Of a DNA stretch of 64,000 bases, positions 8,258 through 16,529 are shown in pieces. The stretch's first letter is position 1. Each line of letters opens with the position of its first letter. The stretch is taken from contig NZ_WMBB01000007.1 of NCBI RefSeq assembly GCF_009708175.1, forward strand, positions 372,001 to 436,000. Direction: 5' to 3'. Made by a program: the position numbers and the translations under genes. The notes below the pieces were generated by a model. That model ran no database searches and had not been told where the DNA came from. It saw nothing but the letters and a program-made list of their open reading frames with translations. Source of the stretch: Nocardia aurantiaca. Lineage in GTDB: Bacteria > Actinomycetota > Actinomycetes > Mycobacteriales > Mycobacteriaceae.

Positions 8258-8890
8258 CTACTGCGTGACCGGGTGGATTTTGAGGTTGCAGGTGGACAGG
8301 GATTCGGGGATTACTCGGATGTCGGTCGAGTTGGGTGCGGTTACTTCGACTTTGGTGACTGTGGGGTCCGGTTTGCCATAGACGCCGCAGGATACGGCCT
8401 CGGCGATGGCGCGGGCCGGGTGGCCGGATTTGACTACTACTGTGGGCGCCTTGTCGGTGCCGGCGGGAAGGCCGCCCATGTATCCGTTGGGGGTGCGTTC
8501 GGCGTGGATGACCTCGCCGGTTTCGGCGGTTTCGTCCAAGCCTGGATAGCCGGTGAGGGTGCAGGCTTGGGCGGGGTTGGCGATCGAGAAGACGAGGGTC
8601 AGGCCGTGGTGGTTGGTGGCCGCGCCCATGCCTTTGACGGTGATGTCGACCTGACCGGGAGCGCAGGCGGCGATGGAGGTGTCGGTGGGCTGCGGCGCGG
8701 TGGATTCGGGCGTTCCGGTCGCCGGGGAGTCGCCGGGGTTGGCGTTGCCGGAGGGGACGCCGGGAGTGCTTGCTGCGGCGGGGGTGGCCGGGGTTCCGGA
8801 TTGGACCGGACCGGGCGAGGTCGAGGTGGAGCAGGCGGCGGCGCTCAGTACCGCGCAGGCCAGCAGTGCCGTGAATCCTGTCGTGCGCAT
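8258..8890 (-). CDS. DUF4232-type secreted lipoprotein
   Basis: 210 residues. The N-terminus is a lipoprotein signal (MRTTGFTALLACAVLSAAAC) with Cys20 as the lipidation site, followed by a ~50-residue Ser/Thr/Pro/Gly linker. The C-terminal ~135 residues match the DUF4232 pattern: a CAPGQVDITVKG strand, then LVFSIANPAQACTLTGYPGL, and a final SCG/CNLKIHP region giving conserved Cys pairs that could form disulfides. The protein should sit on the outer face of the membrane. Its role is unknown. It is divergent from the secreted beta-propeller gene, with 264 nt between starts. Confidence 0.8.
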   Translation of the reverse strand: MRTTGFTALLACAVLSAAACSTSTSPGPVQSGTPATPAAASTPGVPSGNANPGDSPATGTPESTAPQPTDTSIAACAPGQVDITVKGMGAATNHHGLTLVFSIANPAQACTLTGYPGLDETAETGEVIHAERTPNGYMGGLPAGTDKAPTVVVKSGHPARAIAEAVSCGVYGKPDPTVTKVEVTAPNSTDIRVIPESLSTCNLKIHPVTQ

Positions 8891-9154
8891 AGGCTCACCT
8901 ATCCCCTTCGATGATCAGAACATTGTCGAAATCGCCTGGGCGAGCACCCCTGTTACACACTATGGCAAGGGGTTTCGCTGTTTTCCGGAACGTTCACGCG
9001 TCGCGGACCCCAAGTGTCACAGACAATTTCGAGTTCACACCCACCAAGCAACAGTCGATGGGTTAACGTTCCGATAAGTAACCGCGACCACATCGCGCAC
9101 CCTTCTGTGCCGCCGGTCACGGATCGTTACGACGGAAGACGGGGGGTTACCGCA

Positions 9155-10732
9155 TTGAAGCGGTTCACGAGCTTGCGCCGGTCCACGCCGGCGGCGGTGT
9201 TGGCGGTGACGCTGCTGGGGGCGGCCGTGCTGCCGATGCAGGGCGCGTCCGCGGATCTGCAGTCCGACATCGCGAATCAGGTCCAGCAGTTCCTCGATGT
9301 CGGGCGGACCTCGGTGCCGCGCGCGGACTGCGGGGACGACGCGTTGCCGGAAACTGGTCTGCAGGGCGATGTTCCGGCCGAGGACCGCGACAGCGGGCGC
9401 AGCACGCTGGGGTATCGCTGCAATCTGTCGTTCGTGGGCGGGTATGTCGGCAAGGGCGCGGGCATCACCTCGGCCACCTACGACCACTGCTCCTACACCG
9501 GTTCGCTGTTCCCGGGCAATATTCTCGGGCCCGCGCAGGGCGTGCAGGTGCTGGACGTATCGGATCCGGCGAATCCGGTGGTGACCGGCAGCCTCACCGA
9601 GCCCGCCATGCTCGCGGGCACCTGGGAGTCGCTCAAGGTCAATCCCGAGCGAAAACTGCTGGTGGGCACCGGCGTTCCGGTCGCCGAGGGCGCCGGATAC
9701 CTCTCGGTCTACGACATCTCCGACTGTGCGCACCCACGATTGCTGAATCCGGGCGCCGGCACGAATCTGCTGATGCCGCTGCCGATCACGACCCATGAGG
9801 GCGGGTTCTCGCCGGATGGGCGCACCTACTGGGCATCGGGCATCGCGCCCGGCTTCGTCAGCGCGGTCGATCTGACCGACCCGACGAACCCGCACGTCAT
9901 CTGGCAGGGCCTCACCGGCATCGAGGCGCATGGCTTCGGCATCAGCCCGGACGGCAACCGCATGTACCTCTCGGCGCTGGCCGGTTTCACCGTCCTCGAT
10001 ATCAGCGCTGTGCAGCGCCGCGACCCGAACCCGCAGGTCAATCACCTGGGCCGAGTGTTCTGGACCGATGGCTGGGCGACCCAGCACAGCATCCCGGTCA
10101 CCTATGACGGCAAGCCCTACCTGTTCACCGTGGACGAGGGCGGCGCGGGCGGTGTGAAACTCATCGACATCTCCGACGAGACGAACCCGACGGTGGCGGC
10201 CAAGATCAAGCTGGAGATCAACCTGCCGGAGAACCAGGACTCGGCGATGGCCTCGGCCATGGGCGGCTCGTTGTTCTCCTATGACGCCCACTACTGCGCC
10301 GCCGACCGCCCCGACAATCCGACCGCGCTGGCCTGCGGCTGGGAGGAGGCCGGCATCCGGGTGTTCGATGTGCGGGATCCGTTCCATGCCAAGGAGATCG
10401 CGTACTTCAATCCGCCGGCGCGCAAGGGCCGCAACCTGGAGCTGTGGAATTCGCCGCACGCCCTGGCCTCGATCATCGGCGTCCCGGCGATGGAGTTCCC
10501 GTCGGCGGCGCGGGCCATGCTGGAGGGCAAGTTCGACCCGAACCAGGCGCTCTCCTCGCGGACCGGCATGGTGGCCCTCGGCGACTTGTCCACCGACTGG
10601 TGCTTCTCGCCGCCGGAGTGGCACGGAAGCCAGTTGTGGACCACCTGCAATGACAACGGGTTCATGGTGCTGCGGCTCGCGGACGATGTGTACACGCCAC
10701 CCGCCGATCAGCGATCCGTGGTGGGGTCGTGA
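9155..10732 (+). CDS. Secreted LVIVD-repeat beta-propeller protein
   Basis: 525 residues from TTG 9155, which has a G-run about 7 nt upstream and places a signal peptide at the start (MKRFTSLRR, then a hydrophobic core ending near QGASA). The body contains at least six LVIVD-type blades: GVQVLDVSDPANPVV, YLSVYDISDCAHP, VSAVDLTDPTNPHV, FTVLDISAVQ, GVKLIDISDETNPTV and IRVFDVRDPFHAKEI. Several Cys residues (ADCGDD, YDHCSY, SDCAH, HYCAAD) suggest disulfides, as expected outside the cell. LVIVD proteins are predicted beta-propellers found on bacterial surfaces; their ligands are unknown. The frame continues upstream without a signal-like start. The stop overlaps the next gene by 4 nt, so both are co-translated and likely act together. 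Confidence 0.85.
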   Translation: MKRFTSLRRSTPAAVLAVTLLGAAVLPMQGASADLQSDIANQVQQFLDVGRTSVPRADCGDDALPETGLQGDVPAEDRDSGRSTLGYRCNLSFVGGYVGKGAGITSATYDHCSYTGSLFPGNILGPAQGVQVLDVSDPANPVVTGSLTEPAMLAGTWESLKVNPERKLLVGTGVPVAEGAGYLSVYDISDCAHPRLLNPGAGTNLLMPLPITTHEGGFSPDGRTYWASGIAPGFVSAVDLTDPTNPHVIWQGLTGIEAHGFGISPDGNRMYLSALAGFTVLDISAVQRRDPNPQVNHLGRVFWTDGWATQHSIPVTYDGKPYLFTVDEGGAGGVKLIDISDETNPTVAAKIKLEINLPENQDSAMASAMGGSLFSYDAHYCAADRPDNPTALACGWEEAGIRVFDVRDPFHAKEIAYFNPPARKGRNLELWNSPHALASIIGVPAMEFPSAARAMLEGKFDPNQALSSRTGMVALGDLSTDWCFSPPEWHGSQLWTTCNDNGFMVLRLADDVYTPPADQRSVVGS

Positions 10733-11397
10733 CGGAAACCACCGCCCGTCAAGGTAACCGGGTCCGGCGGTCATCGGGATCCGCCGTTCTCGTCCTCGCC
10801 CTGCTGGCGGCCGGTGTCCTGTTGCGCCCGCTGTTGATCCCCGAGAGCCATTCCGCGCCACAGGTTCTGGGCCAGGTCGAGATCGGCTTCTGCGAGGACA
10901 TGGCCGCCCACCACGAGCAGGCGCTGCTCATGGTGCAGCGCTTGGATTCCGGCGTCGACCCCACGGTGCGCCGGCTGGCCCAGCAGATCGGCGATGCCCA
11001 GCGCATGGAGATCGGCACCCTGTTTGGCTGGCTGCGCCTGGCCAATGCCTCGCCGGACTCCAAGCATCCTATGGCCTGGACGAACTCGGCTTCGACTGCC
11101 GCCCATGACCATTCGATGCCTGCCATGACCGCCGCCGGTACCGCGATGCCGGGCATGGCCACCCAGGCCGAACTCGACTCCCTGGCTGCCGCGCGCGGTA
11201 AGGACGCCGAGATCCTGTTTCTGCAACTCATGCTGCGCCACCACCGCGGTGGCGTGGCCATGGCGAAGGCGGCCGACGAGCTCATCGGGTCGGGTCCGGT
11301 GAAGGAAGCCGCGCGCGGCATGATCACGACCCAGTCCCAGGAGGCGGGGCTGATGACGATCATGCTCGCCCAACGCAATGCCCAGCCCCTGTCCTGA
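10729..11397 (+). CDS. DUF305 membrane-anchored protein
   Basis: 222 residues from a GTG that overlaps the propeller stop (GTGA). A single N-terminal transmembrane/signal segment (~18-36) precedes a DUF305 four-helix region. Two His-rich blocks are diagnostic: FCEDMAAHHEQALLMV (~53) and FLQLMLRHHRGGVAMAKAA (~164). They are separated by a Met/His-rich linker (AHDHSMPAMTAAGTAMPGMA). DUF305 proteins often occur with copper-handling genes, and the Met/His-rich linker fits metal binding outside the membrane, but no copper gene is adjacent. Pairing with an LVIVD propeller is common in actinobacteria as I recall it, so the two probably form one extracytoplasmic system. Confidence 0.88.
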   Translation: MTETTARQGNRVRRSSGSAVLVLALLAAGVLLRPLLIPESHSAPQVLGQVEIGFCEDMAAHHEQALLMVQRLDSGVDPTVRRLAQQIGDAQRMEIGTLFGWLRLANASPDSKHPMAWTNSASTAAHDHSMPAMTAAGTAMPGMATQAELDSLAAARGKDAEILFLQLMLRHHRGGVAMAKAADELIGSGPVKEAARGMITTQSQEAGLMTIMLAQRNAQPLS

Positions 11398-11444
11398 GAT
11401 CCGAGACACCCGGTCGCCGCGGCTGAATGTGCTGTACTGACGGC

Positions 11445-12437
11445 ATGATCGAATCTGGTGGGTTGACCGCGGTGGTCGAACAGTCGTTGCTCGGCGGCCC
11501 GCGCCGGTACACCCGCACCCAGGTGGCCGAACTCTCGGGTGTTCCCGTCGACCGGGCCCGGAAATTGTGGGTGGCGCTGGGCTTTCCGGCCGCGGCGAGC
11601 GATGACGAGGTGGCGTTCACCGACAATGACGTCGCCGCCGTCCGCGCCTTCGCCACCCTGAATCCGACCTCGGTCGCGAGTGAGCACAGCCAGATCGCCG
11701 CCGCGCGCACACTGGGTCAGGCCATGGCGCGGCTGGCCGAGTGGCAGGCGGATCTGATCACCCGCGAGATCGGTGGCCACCTCGCCGCCGATGGCGGGGA
11801 GCCGACGCCCGAGGCGCGCCGGGAGGCCATCGCCCGGGCCATCGCGGTCCTCGCCGATCTGCAGGACTACGCCTGGCAACGGCACATGGCCGCCGCGCTG
11901 AGCCGCTCGCACGAGTCCGGCGGCGCCACAAGGCAATTGCTGGTCGGGTTCGCCGATATGGTCGGCTACACCCGGCTGTCTCGGCACCTCGACCCCGACG
12001 AGCTCACCGAACTGCTGGAGACCTTCGAGGCCACGACCACCGAGGCGATCACCGGCCATGGCGGCTGGGTGATCAAGAACGTCGGCGACGAAGTGATGTT
12101 CGCCGCCGAGAACGCACGCGACGGCGCGCGTATCGCGCTGGACATGAACGCGGCGATCAGCCGTGCGGCCCAGGCGATTCCGGAGATGCCCCAGATCCGG
12201 GTGGGCCTGGCGTACGGACCGGTCCTCACCCGTTTCGGTGACCTCTACGGCACCGTGGTCAATATCGCCGCCCGCCTGACCGGCGTGGCCCGGCCGGGCA
12301 CGGTCCTCGTCGACGACGGCGCGGCGGCCGAACTCGACGACGACGCCGACCTGACCCTCCGCCATTTGCGCAGCGTGCGAGTCAAGGGCTTCTCCCGCCT
12401 GCGTTCCCATGTGGTCCGCGAGCGCAAGCGTCGATAG
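11445..12437 (+). CDS. Class III adenylate/guanylate cyclase with N-terminal regulatory domain
   Basis: 330 residues from ATG 11445; an in-frame ATG at 11427 is possible. A TGTACT element ends 6 nt before ATG 11445, the spacing of a leaderless promoter. Residues ~1-150 form a helical region beginning RYTRTQVAELSGVP that resembles the autoinhibitory domain of pH-sensing Rv1264. The catalytic domain (~165-325) has FADMVGYTRLS (first metal-binding Asp), GGWVIKNVGDEVMF (second metal Asp within the conserved GDE, plus the substrate-specifying Lys) and VVNIAARLTGVARPG (transition-state Asn and Arg). All catalytic residues appear present, so it should make cAMP. It is cytosolic and transcribed alone. 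Confidence 0.9.
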   Translation: MIESGGLTAVVEQSLLGGPRRYTRTQVAELSGVPVDRARKLWVALGFPAAASDDEVAFTDNDVAAVRAFATLNPTSVASEHSQIAAARTLGQAMARLAEWQADLITREIGGHLAADGGEPTPEARREAIARAIAVLADLQDYAWQRHMAAALSRSHESGGATRQLLVGFADMVGYTRLSRHLDPDELTELLETFEATTTEAITGHGGWVIKNVGDEVMFAAENARDGARIALDMNAAISRAAQAIPEMPQIRVGLAYGPVLTRFGDLYGTVVNIAARLTGVARPGTVLVDDGAAAELDDDADLTLRHLRSVRVKGFSRLRSHVVRERKRR

Positions 12438-12674
12438 CCCGGGCGACAGTTCACCCCCTAGCGCCCCCGGTCCTGCATCCGCGGACCGGACGCTACCGGA
12501 CGGACCGGATCCGCGAGATCCCCGGCGTGGACCACAGCGATGCCGACCGGGTGCTCGACCCTCATCATCGCCCTCGCGCGCGAGTGCGAAATTTCACCGA
12601 CAGCGACCGGGTCCGCCCTGGGTATGGTCGAAGTGTCGATCGGCCCCTCCGGCCGGGAAAGGCTGGCTCACACG

Positions 12675-13400
12675 ATGACCCAGGCGCAAGCGCTCACCAT
12701 CCCCGCGCACATCCACGGCTATCCGCAGGTGGCTTTCGGCGGCTACCTGGCGGGCCTGCTCGCGGCGAATACCGGTGCGGATACCGTGCGCGTGGATTTC
12801 CGCCGCGTGGTCCCGGTCGGCACCCCGATCCTGCTGTCCCGCCCGGAGCCGGGCCACGCCGCGCTGACCGCCGTCGACGACGCCCTGCTGGTCCAGGCGA
12901 GCCCGGCCGCCCTCACCCTGGACCCCATCCCGGCGCCTCCGTGGTCCGACGCCGTAAACGCGGTCGAGGCCGCCCTTTCCTCCCCGCACCGCGCCGTCAC
13001 CGACTGCTACGGCTGCGGCGTGGCCTGCGATCCGGGCCGCGGCCTGCGCCTGTTCCCGTGGCGCGTACCCGGCACCGAGATCATGGCCGCCGCCTGGACC
13101 CCCGATCCGGGTCTCGCGGACGACAACGGCGAGCTGCCGCCGGAAGTCGTGTGGTCGGCCCTCGACTGCCCCGGCGGCCTGGCCGCGTTCATCTTCTCCA
13201 GGATGGGTCAGGGCGCGTTCACCGCGGCCATGACCGCGACCCAGCTGGCCCCGATCACGGCCGGATCCGATTACATCTCCCACGCCTGGGCGATGCATCA
13301 CGACGGCCGCAAACACACTGTCGGCGTGGCTCTTTCCACTTCCGACGGCGACCTGTGCGCCCTGTCCGAGGCGCTCTGGATCGAGCCCCGGCAGCCCTGA
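12675..13400 (+). CDS. Hotdog-fold thioesterase-like protein
   Basis: 241 residues from ATG 12675 (MTQAQALTIPAHIHGYPQVAFGGYLAG). The upstream in-frame stretch to 12540 is not protein-like. Two hotdog-like halves can be seen. The first has HGYPQVAFGGYLAGLLA, which mimics the hotdog central-helix signature, followed by VDFRRVVPVGTPILL. The second begins with a DCYGCGVACDPGRGLRL motif and later ALDCPGGLAAFIF. CxGC followed by GLxL is typical of hotdog thioesterases of the PaaI/THEM4 type. The likely activity is hydrolysis or binding of an acyl-CoA, with substrate unknown. It is not obviously in an operon; the cyclase gene ends 237 nt upstream and no start competes. Confidence 0.65.
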   Translation: MTQAQALTIPAHIHGYPQVAFGGYLAGLLAANTGADTVRVDFRRVVPVGTPILLSRPEPGHAALTAVDDALLVQASPAALTLDPIPAPPWSDAVNAVEAALSSPHRAVTDCYGCGVACDPGRGLRLFPWRVPGTEIMAAAWTPDPGLADDNGELPPEVVWSALDCPGGLAAFIFSRMGQGAFTAAMTATQLAPITAGSDYISHAWAMHHDGRKHTVGVALSTSDGDLCALSEALWIEPRQP

Positions 13401-13669
13401 GCGCGAGAGCGTGCACAATACGGACCGCGTGGCAGGTGTTCCGCATCGCCGAAAGCACGGACCGATTCCATAGCCGCGGTCATCGATCGGAACACTGTCG
13501 GCCGCTGTAGGAGGGCTGGAAATTCGTTGCGGGCGCGGACGATTACGCCGACGGCCCGACCGCCGCGAATGCCACGATATTCATCACGAACATCGAGTTG
13601 CCGCCGCTGTCGACTGCACCGACACCGATATCCGCACGATCGACGAGCCCACGCCCGCAGACTGATTCG

Positions 13670-14959
13670 TCAGAGGTTGGCGATGGTGTGTTCGAGCCGT
13701 TCGGCCACCAGCTGTCGGGCCTCCTCGACCAAGGCTGGCCGGTAGCCGCTCGGGTAGACCGGATCGCCGGGTGCGTAGGCCTTCAGCACCTCCCTGGCCA
13801 GGGTGATCTTGTGGACCTCTGTCGGCCCGTCGGCGATGGCCATGATCTGCGCGTAGGTCATCATGTCGGTGAACGGCAGGTCCGTGCTCACGCCGATCGC
13901 GCCGTGCAGGTGCATGGCCCGCTGGGCGATGTCGTGCATGACCTTCGGCATCGCCACCTTGATGGCCGCGATGTCGTGACGCACCTTCAGATAATCCTGC
14001 TCCTTGTCGATGCGCCACGCGGTGCGCAGCACCAGCAGCCGGAACTGCTCCATCTCGATCCAGGAGTCGGCGATCTTCTCCTGCGTCATCTGGAGACCGC
14101 CGAGCACGCCCTTGCGCATGGGACGGGAGACCGCGCGCTCGCACATCATGTCGAAGGCCTTGCGCACCAACGCGACCGTGCGCATGGCGTGGTGGACACG
14201 GCCGCCGCCCAAGCGGGTCTGGGCCACGATGAAGCCGAGGCCCTCGGTGCCCAGCAGCGCGTCGGCGGGGACACGGACGTCGGTGAAGCGCAGGTGCCCT
14301 TCGTGCTCGCTGAAGCCGGGCACCGTGAAGTTCTTCACGATCTCGAGGCCGGGGGCATCGGCGGGGACGATGAACATCGACAGCCGCTGGTGCGGCGGCG
14401 CTTCCGGATCGGTCACCGCCATGACGATGTGGAAGGTGGCGAATTCGGCGGCGGAGTTGAACCACTTCTCGCCGTTGATGACCCACTCGTCGCCGTCGCG
14501 CACCGCGCGGGTGCGGAAGGCGGTCGGGTCCGAGCCGCCGGTGGGTTCGGTCATCGCGTAACACGAGCCGATCTCGCCGTCGAGCAGCGGCCGCAGGTAT
14601 TTCGCCTGCTGCTCGGGCGTCCCGAAATGCGCGAGGATCTCGGCGTTGCCCGAGTCCGGTGCCTGGCAGCCGAAGACCAGCGGAGCCCACATGGAGGTGC
14701 CCAGCACCTCGTTGAGCAACGCCAGTTTGAGCTGCCCGTAGCCGGGACCGCCCAGTTCGGGTCCGAGGTGGCAGGCCCACAGCTGCTGGTCCTTCACCTT
14801 CTGCTGCAACGGTTTCATCAGCGCCCGGATCTCGGGGTGCCGGCGGTCGTAGGGGTTGGGGTAGATCAGGTCCAGAGGTTCCACCTCGGTCCTGACGAAC
14901 TCCGCGACCCAGTCCAGTTTCTTCTGGTACTCCGGGTCCGTCTCGAAATCCCAAGCCAT
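13670..14959 (-). CDS. Acyl-CoA dehydrogenase
   Basis: 429 residues from ATG 14959 (MAWDFETDPEYQ). The full ACAD fold is present: an N-terminal helical domain, the middle beta domain starting YAMTEPTGGSDPTAFRTRA with WVINGEKWFNS, and the C-terminal domain with RMMCERAVSRP-like helix, RAMHLHGAIGVSTDLPF and DGPTEVHKITLAREV. It is FAD-dependent and should desaturate an acyl-CoA at C2-C3; the chain type is not evident. It is the last gene of an SDR-TetR-ACAD operon, starting 2 nt after the TetR stop, which suggests control by that regulator of a catabolic pathway. A longer open frame reaching 15805 is an out-of-frame overlap with the TetR and SDR genes. Confidence 0.93.
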   Translation of the reverse strand: MAWDFETDPEYQKKLDWVAEFVRTEVEPLDLIYPNPYDRRHPEIRALMKPLQQKVKDQQLWACHLGPELGGPGYGQLKLALLNEVLGTSMWAPLVFGCQAPDSGNAEILAHFGTPEQQAKYLRPLLDGEIGSCYAMTEPTGGSDPTAFRTRAVRDGDEWVINGEKWFNSAAEFATFHIVMAVTDPEAPPHQRLSMFIVPADAPGLEIVKNFTVPGFSEHEGHLRFTDVRVPADALLGTEGLGFIVAQTRLGGGRVHHAMRTVALVRKAFDMMCERAVSRPMRKGVLGGLQMTQEKIADSWIEMEQFRLLVLRTAWRIDKEQDYLKVRHDIAAIKVAMPKVMHDIAQRAMHLHGAIGVSTDLPFTDMMTYAQIMAIADGPTEVHKITLAREVLKAYAPGDPVYPSGYRPALVEEARQLVAERLEHTIANL

Positions 14960-14961
14960 GA

Positions 14962-15603
14962 TCAGCCTTTCGTGCTCGTACGCGGTTGGATGAGTCCATC
15001 GAGGACGGTGGTGCAGAGGATGTCGGCGATCTCGTCGGGCGTGTGCTGCCCGCCGGGCCGATACCAGAGGGTCACCGTATTGAGCATGCCCAGCACGCCG
15101 TTGGTGACCACGTGGTCGGCGGTACGCAGCACGCCCGCGGCCTGGCCGGCGTCGATCACCCGCTGCCACAGGGCTTGGATGCGGTCGCGCAGCTCCTGAA
15201 GTTCGCGCGCGCGGTCGCCGCTCAGCGCGGTGACGTCGCGCAGCTGGATCGCCACGGCCGCCCGGTTGTCGATGATCAGCCGCACGTGGCTGTGAATCAG
15301 GCTGCGCAGCTTGGCGGCTGGATGGTCCGAGCCGCTCGCTATCTGCTCGGCCTCGGCCAGCATGAGCCGGGTGTAGTCGGCGAGGATCTGCCACAGCAGC
15401 TCCTCCTTGGATCCGATGTGGTAATACAGCGCACCGCGCTGCACATCGGCCCGGTCCCCGATCTCGGCGACGCCGGTGCCGTGGAAACCCTTCTCCGCGA
15501 ACAGCTCCAGCGCCGCACGTACGATCCGCTCCCGGGTCTGCCCCGGCCCGCTCGCCGAGGCGGGCGGGCGGCCGCGGCGGCGAGCGGGAACCGCGGCGGT
15601 CAT
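14962..15603 (-). CDS. TetR-family transcriptional regulator
   Basis: 213 residues. A basic start (ARRRGRPP) leads into a classical TetR helix-turn-helix (TRERIVRAALELFAEKGF...GALYYHIGSKEELL, ~22-70). The ligand domain resembles KstR2/FadR-like acyl-CoA-responsive repressors, with the LYYHIGSKEEL block typical of that group; this is a family resemblance only. The ATG overlaps the SDR stop by 4 nt (ATGA), and the ACAD gene follows after 2 nt, so it is the middle gene of the operon it most likely represses. A 21-bp palindrome just upstream of the first gene is the obvious operator. The effector is probably a CoA thioester on the pathway. Confidence 0.92.
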   Translation of the reverse strand: MTAAVPARRRGRPPASASGPGQTRERIVRAALELFAEKGFHGTGVAEIGDRADVQRGALYYHIGSKEELLWQILADYTRLMLAEAEQIASGSDHPAAKLRSLIHSHVRLIIDNRAAVAIQLRDVTALSGDRARELQELRDRIQALWQRVIDAGQAAGVLRTADHVVTNGVLGMLNTVTLWYRPGGQHTPDEIADILCTTVLDGLIQPRTSTKG

Positions 15604-16346
15604 CGGAATCCACCGTCCAGGGCGAGGGTCGCGCCGGTGCAGTAGGCGGAGGCGTCGGAGGCGAGGAATACGGCCGCCCCGACGATGTCGGCGGGCAGGC
15701 CGATCCGGCCGAGTGCGGTGTGTCGCGCGAGTTCCGCGCGCATGTCCTGTGGCCACGCCTTGGCGATATCGGTGTCGAACGGGCCGCAGCGGATCGTATT
15801 GACACGCACCGCCGGCCCGTAGGTGTGCGCCAGACCGACGGTCAGGTTCTCGAGACCGGCCTTCGCGGCCGCGTAGGGCACCGCCAGCGGTTCCGGATGC
15901 GCGGCCTCGATCGACGATATATTCACGATCGACCCGCCACCCGACGCGGCCATGCGCGCGCCGATGAGCGCCGAGAGCCGGAACGGGCCCTTCAGATTGG
16001 TGGCGATCACCTTGTCGAACATGGCCTCGGAAACCTGATCCAGGCTGGGATAGAGCAGCGACATCCCGGCATTGTTGATCAGCACGTCGACCGTGCCGAA
16101 CTCGCCGTAGGCCGCGTCGGCCAGCGTCTCGCACTGGTCCCAGTCGCCGACATTGCAGGCCACCGGCAGCGCCCGCTGCCCGGTCTTCGCACGCACATCG
16201 GAGGCTAGTTCCTCACATGCGTCGAGCTTGCGGCTGGCGATGACCACGTCCGATCCGGCCTGGGCGAGGGCGAGCACCATCTCCCGCCCGAGCCCGCGGC
16301 TGCCGCCCGTTACCACAGAGACCTTGCCCGACAAGGGTTTTCCCAT
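15600..16346 (-). CDS. Short-chain dehydrogenase/reductase
   Basis: 248 residues from ATG 16346; a GTG at 16364 would add six residues but the ATG has an AAGG element 9 nt upstream. Classical SDR features are all present: TGGSRGLGRE cofactor loop (TGxxxGxG), NNAG at ~88, catalytic Ser in NISSIEA and YAAAKAG (YxxxK), and a C-terminal YCTGATLALDGGF. The Arg after the glycine motif (VIASRKLDAC) suggests preference for NADP(H) or a mixed specificity. It is first in the SDR-TetR-ACAD operon and probably acts on a hydroxyacyl or keto intermediate of the same route. Confidence 0.92.
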   Translation of the reverse strand: MGKPLSGKVSVVTGGSRGLGREMVLALAQAGSDVVIASRKLDACEELASDVRAKTGQRALPVACNVGDWDQCETLADAAYGEFGTVDVLINNAGMSLLYPSLDQVSEAMFDKVIATNLKGPFRLSALIGARMAASGGGSIVNISSIEAAHPEPLAVPYAAAKAGLENLTVGLAHTYGPAVRVNTIRCGPFDTDIAKAWPQDMRAELARHTALGRIGLPADIVGAAVFLASDASAYCTGATLALDGGFR

Positions 16347-16386
16347 CAATCGCACCTTCGCCACGAACCGCTGAATAATGTTCTAC

Positions 16387-16407
16387 TCGGTACATTAAAT
16401 GTACCGA
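16387..16407. promoter_or_regulatory. 21-bp palindromic operator upstream of the SDR-TetR-ACAD operon
   Basis: Perfect 10+1+10 inverted repeat: TCGGTACATT, one central A, AATGTACCGA. It lies about 40 nt upstream of the SDR start in a locally AT-richer segment and inside the divergent region before malate synthase. Length and symmetry fit a TetR-family operator, and a TetR gene lies in the operon, so autoregulation is inferred. Confidence 0.6.
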
Positions 16408-16529
16408 TCGATACAATCAACCCCCATCCTTCGAGGCGCCAACCCCGAGGCCGGGAAATACCGTTCGGTAACCGCGAGTAATATGACGCGCGTACTATTT
16501 CCACCCGGCTTCTCGAAATGAGGCAGTAG

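Noticed and set aside
14960..15805. Upstream extension of the acyl-CoA dehydrogenase frame
   Set aside because: It overlaps the TetR and SDR genes in another frame and is Arg/Pro-rich without homology; ATG 14959 gives the normal ACAD start.
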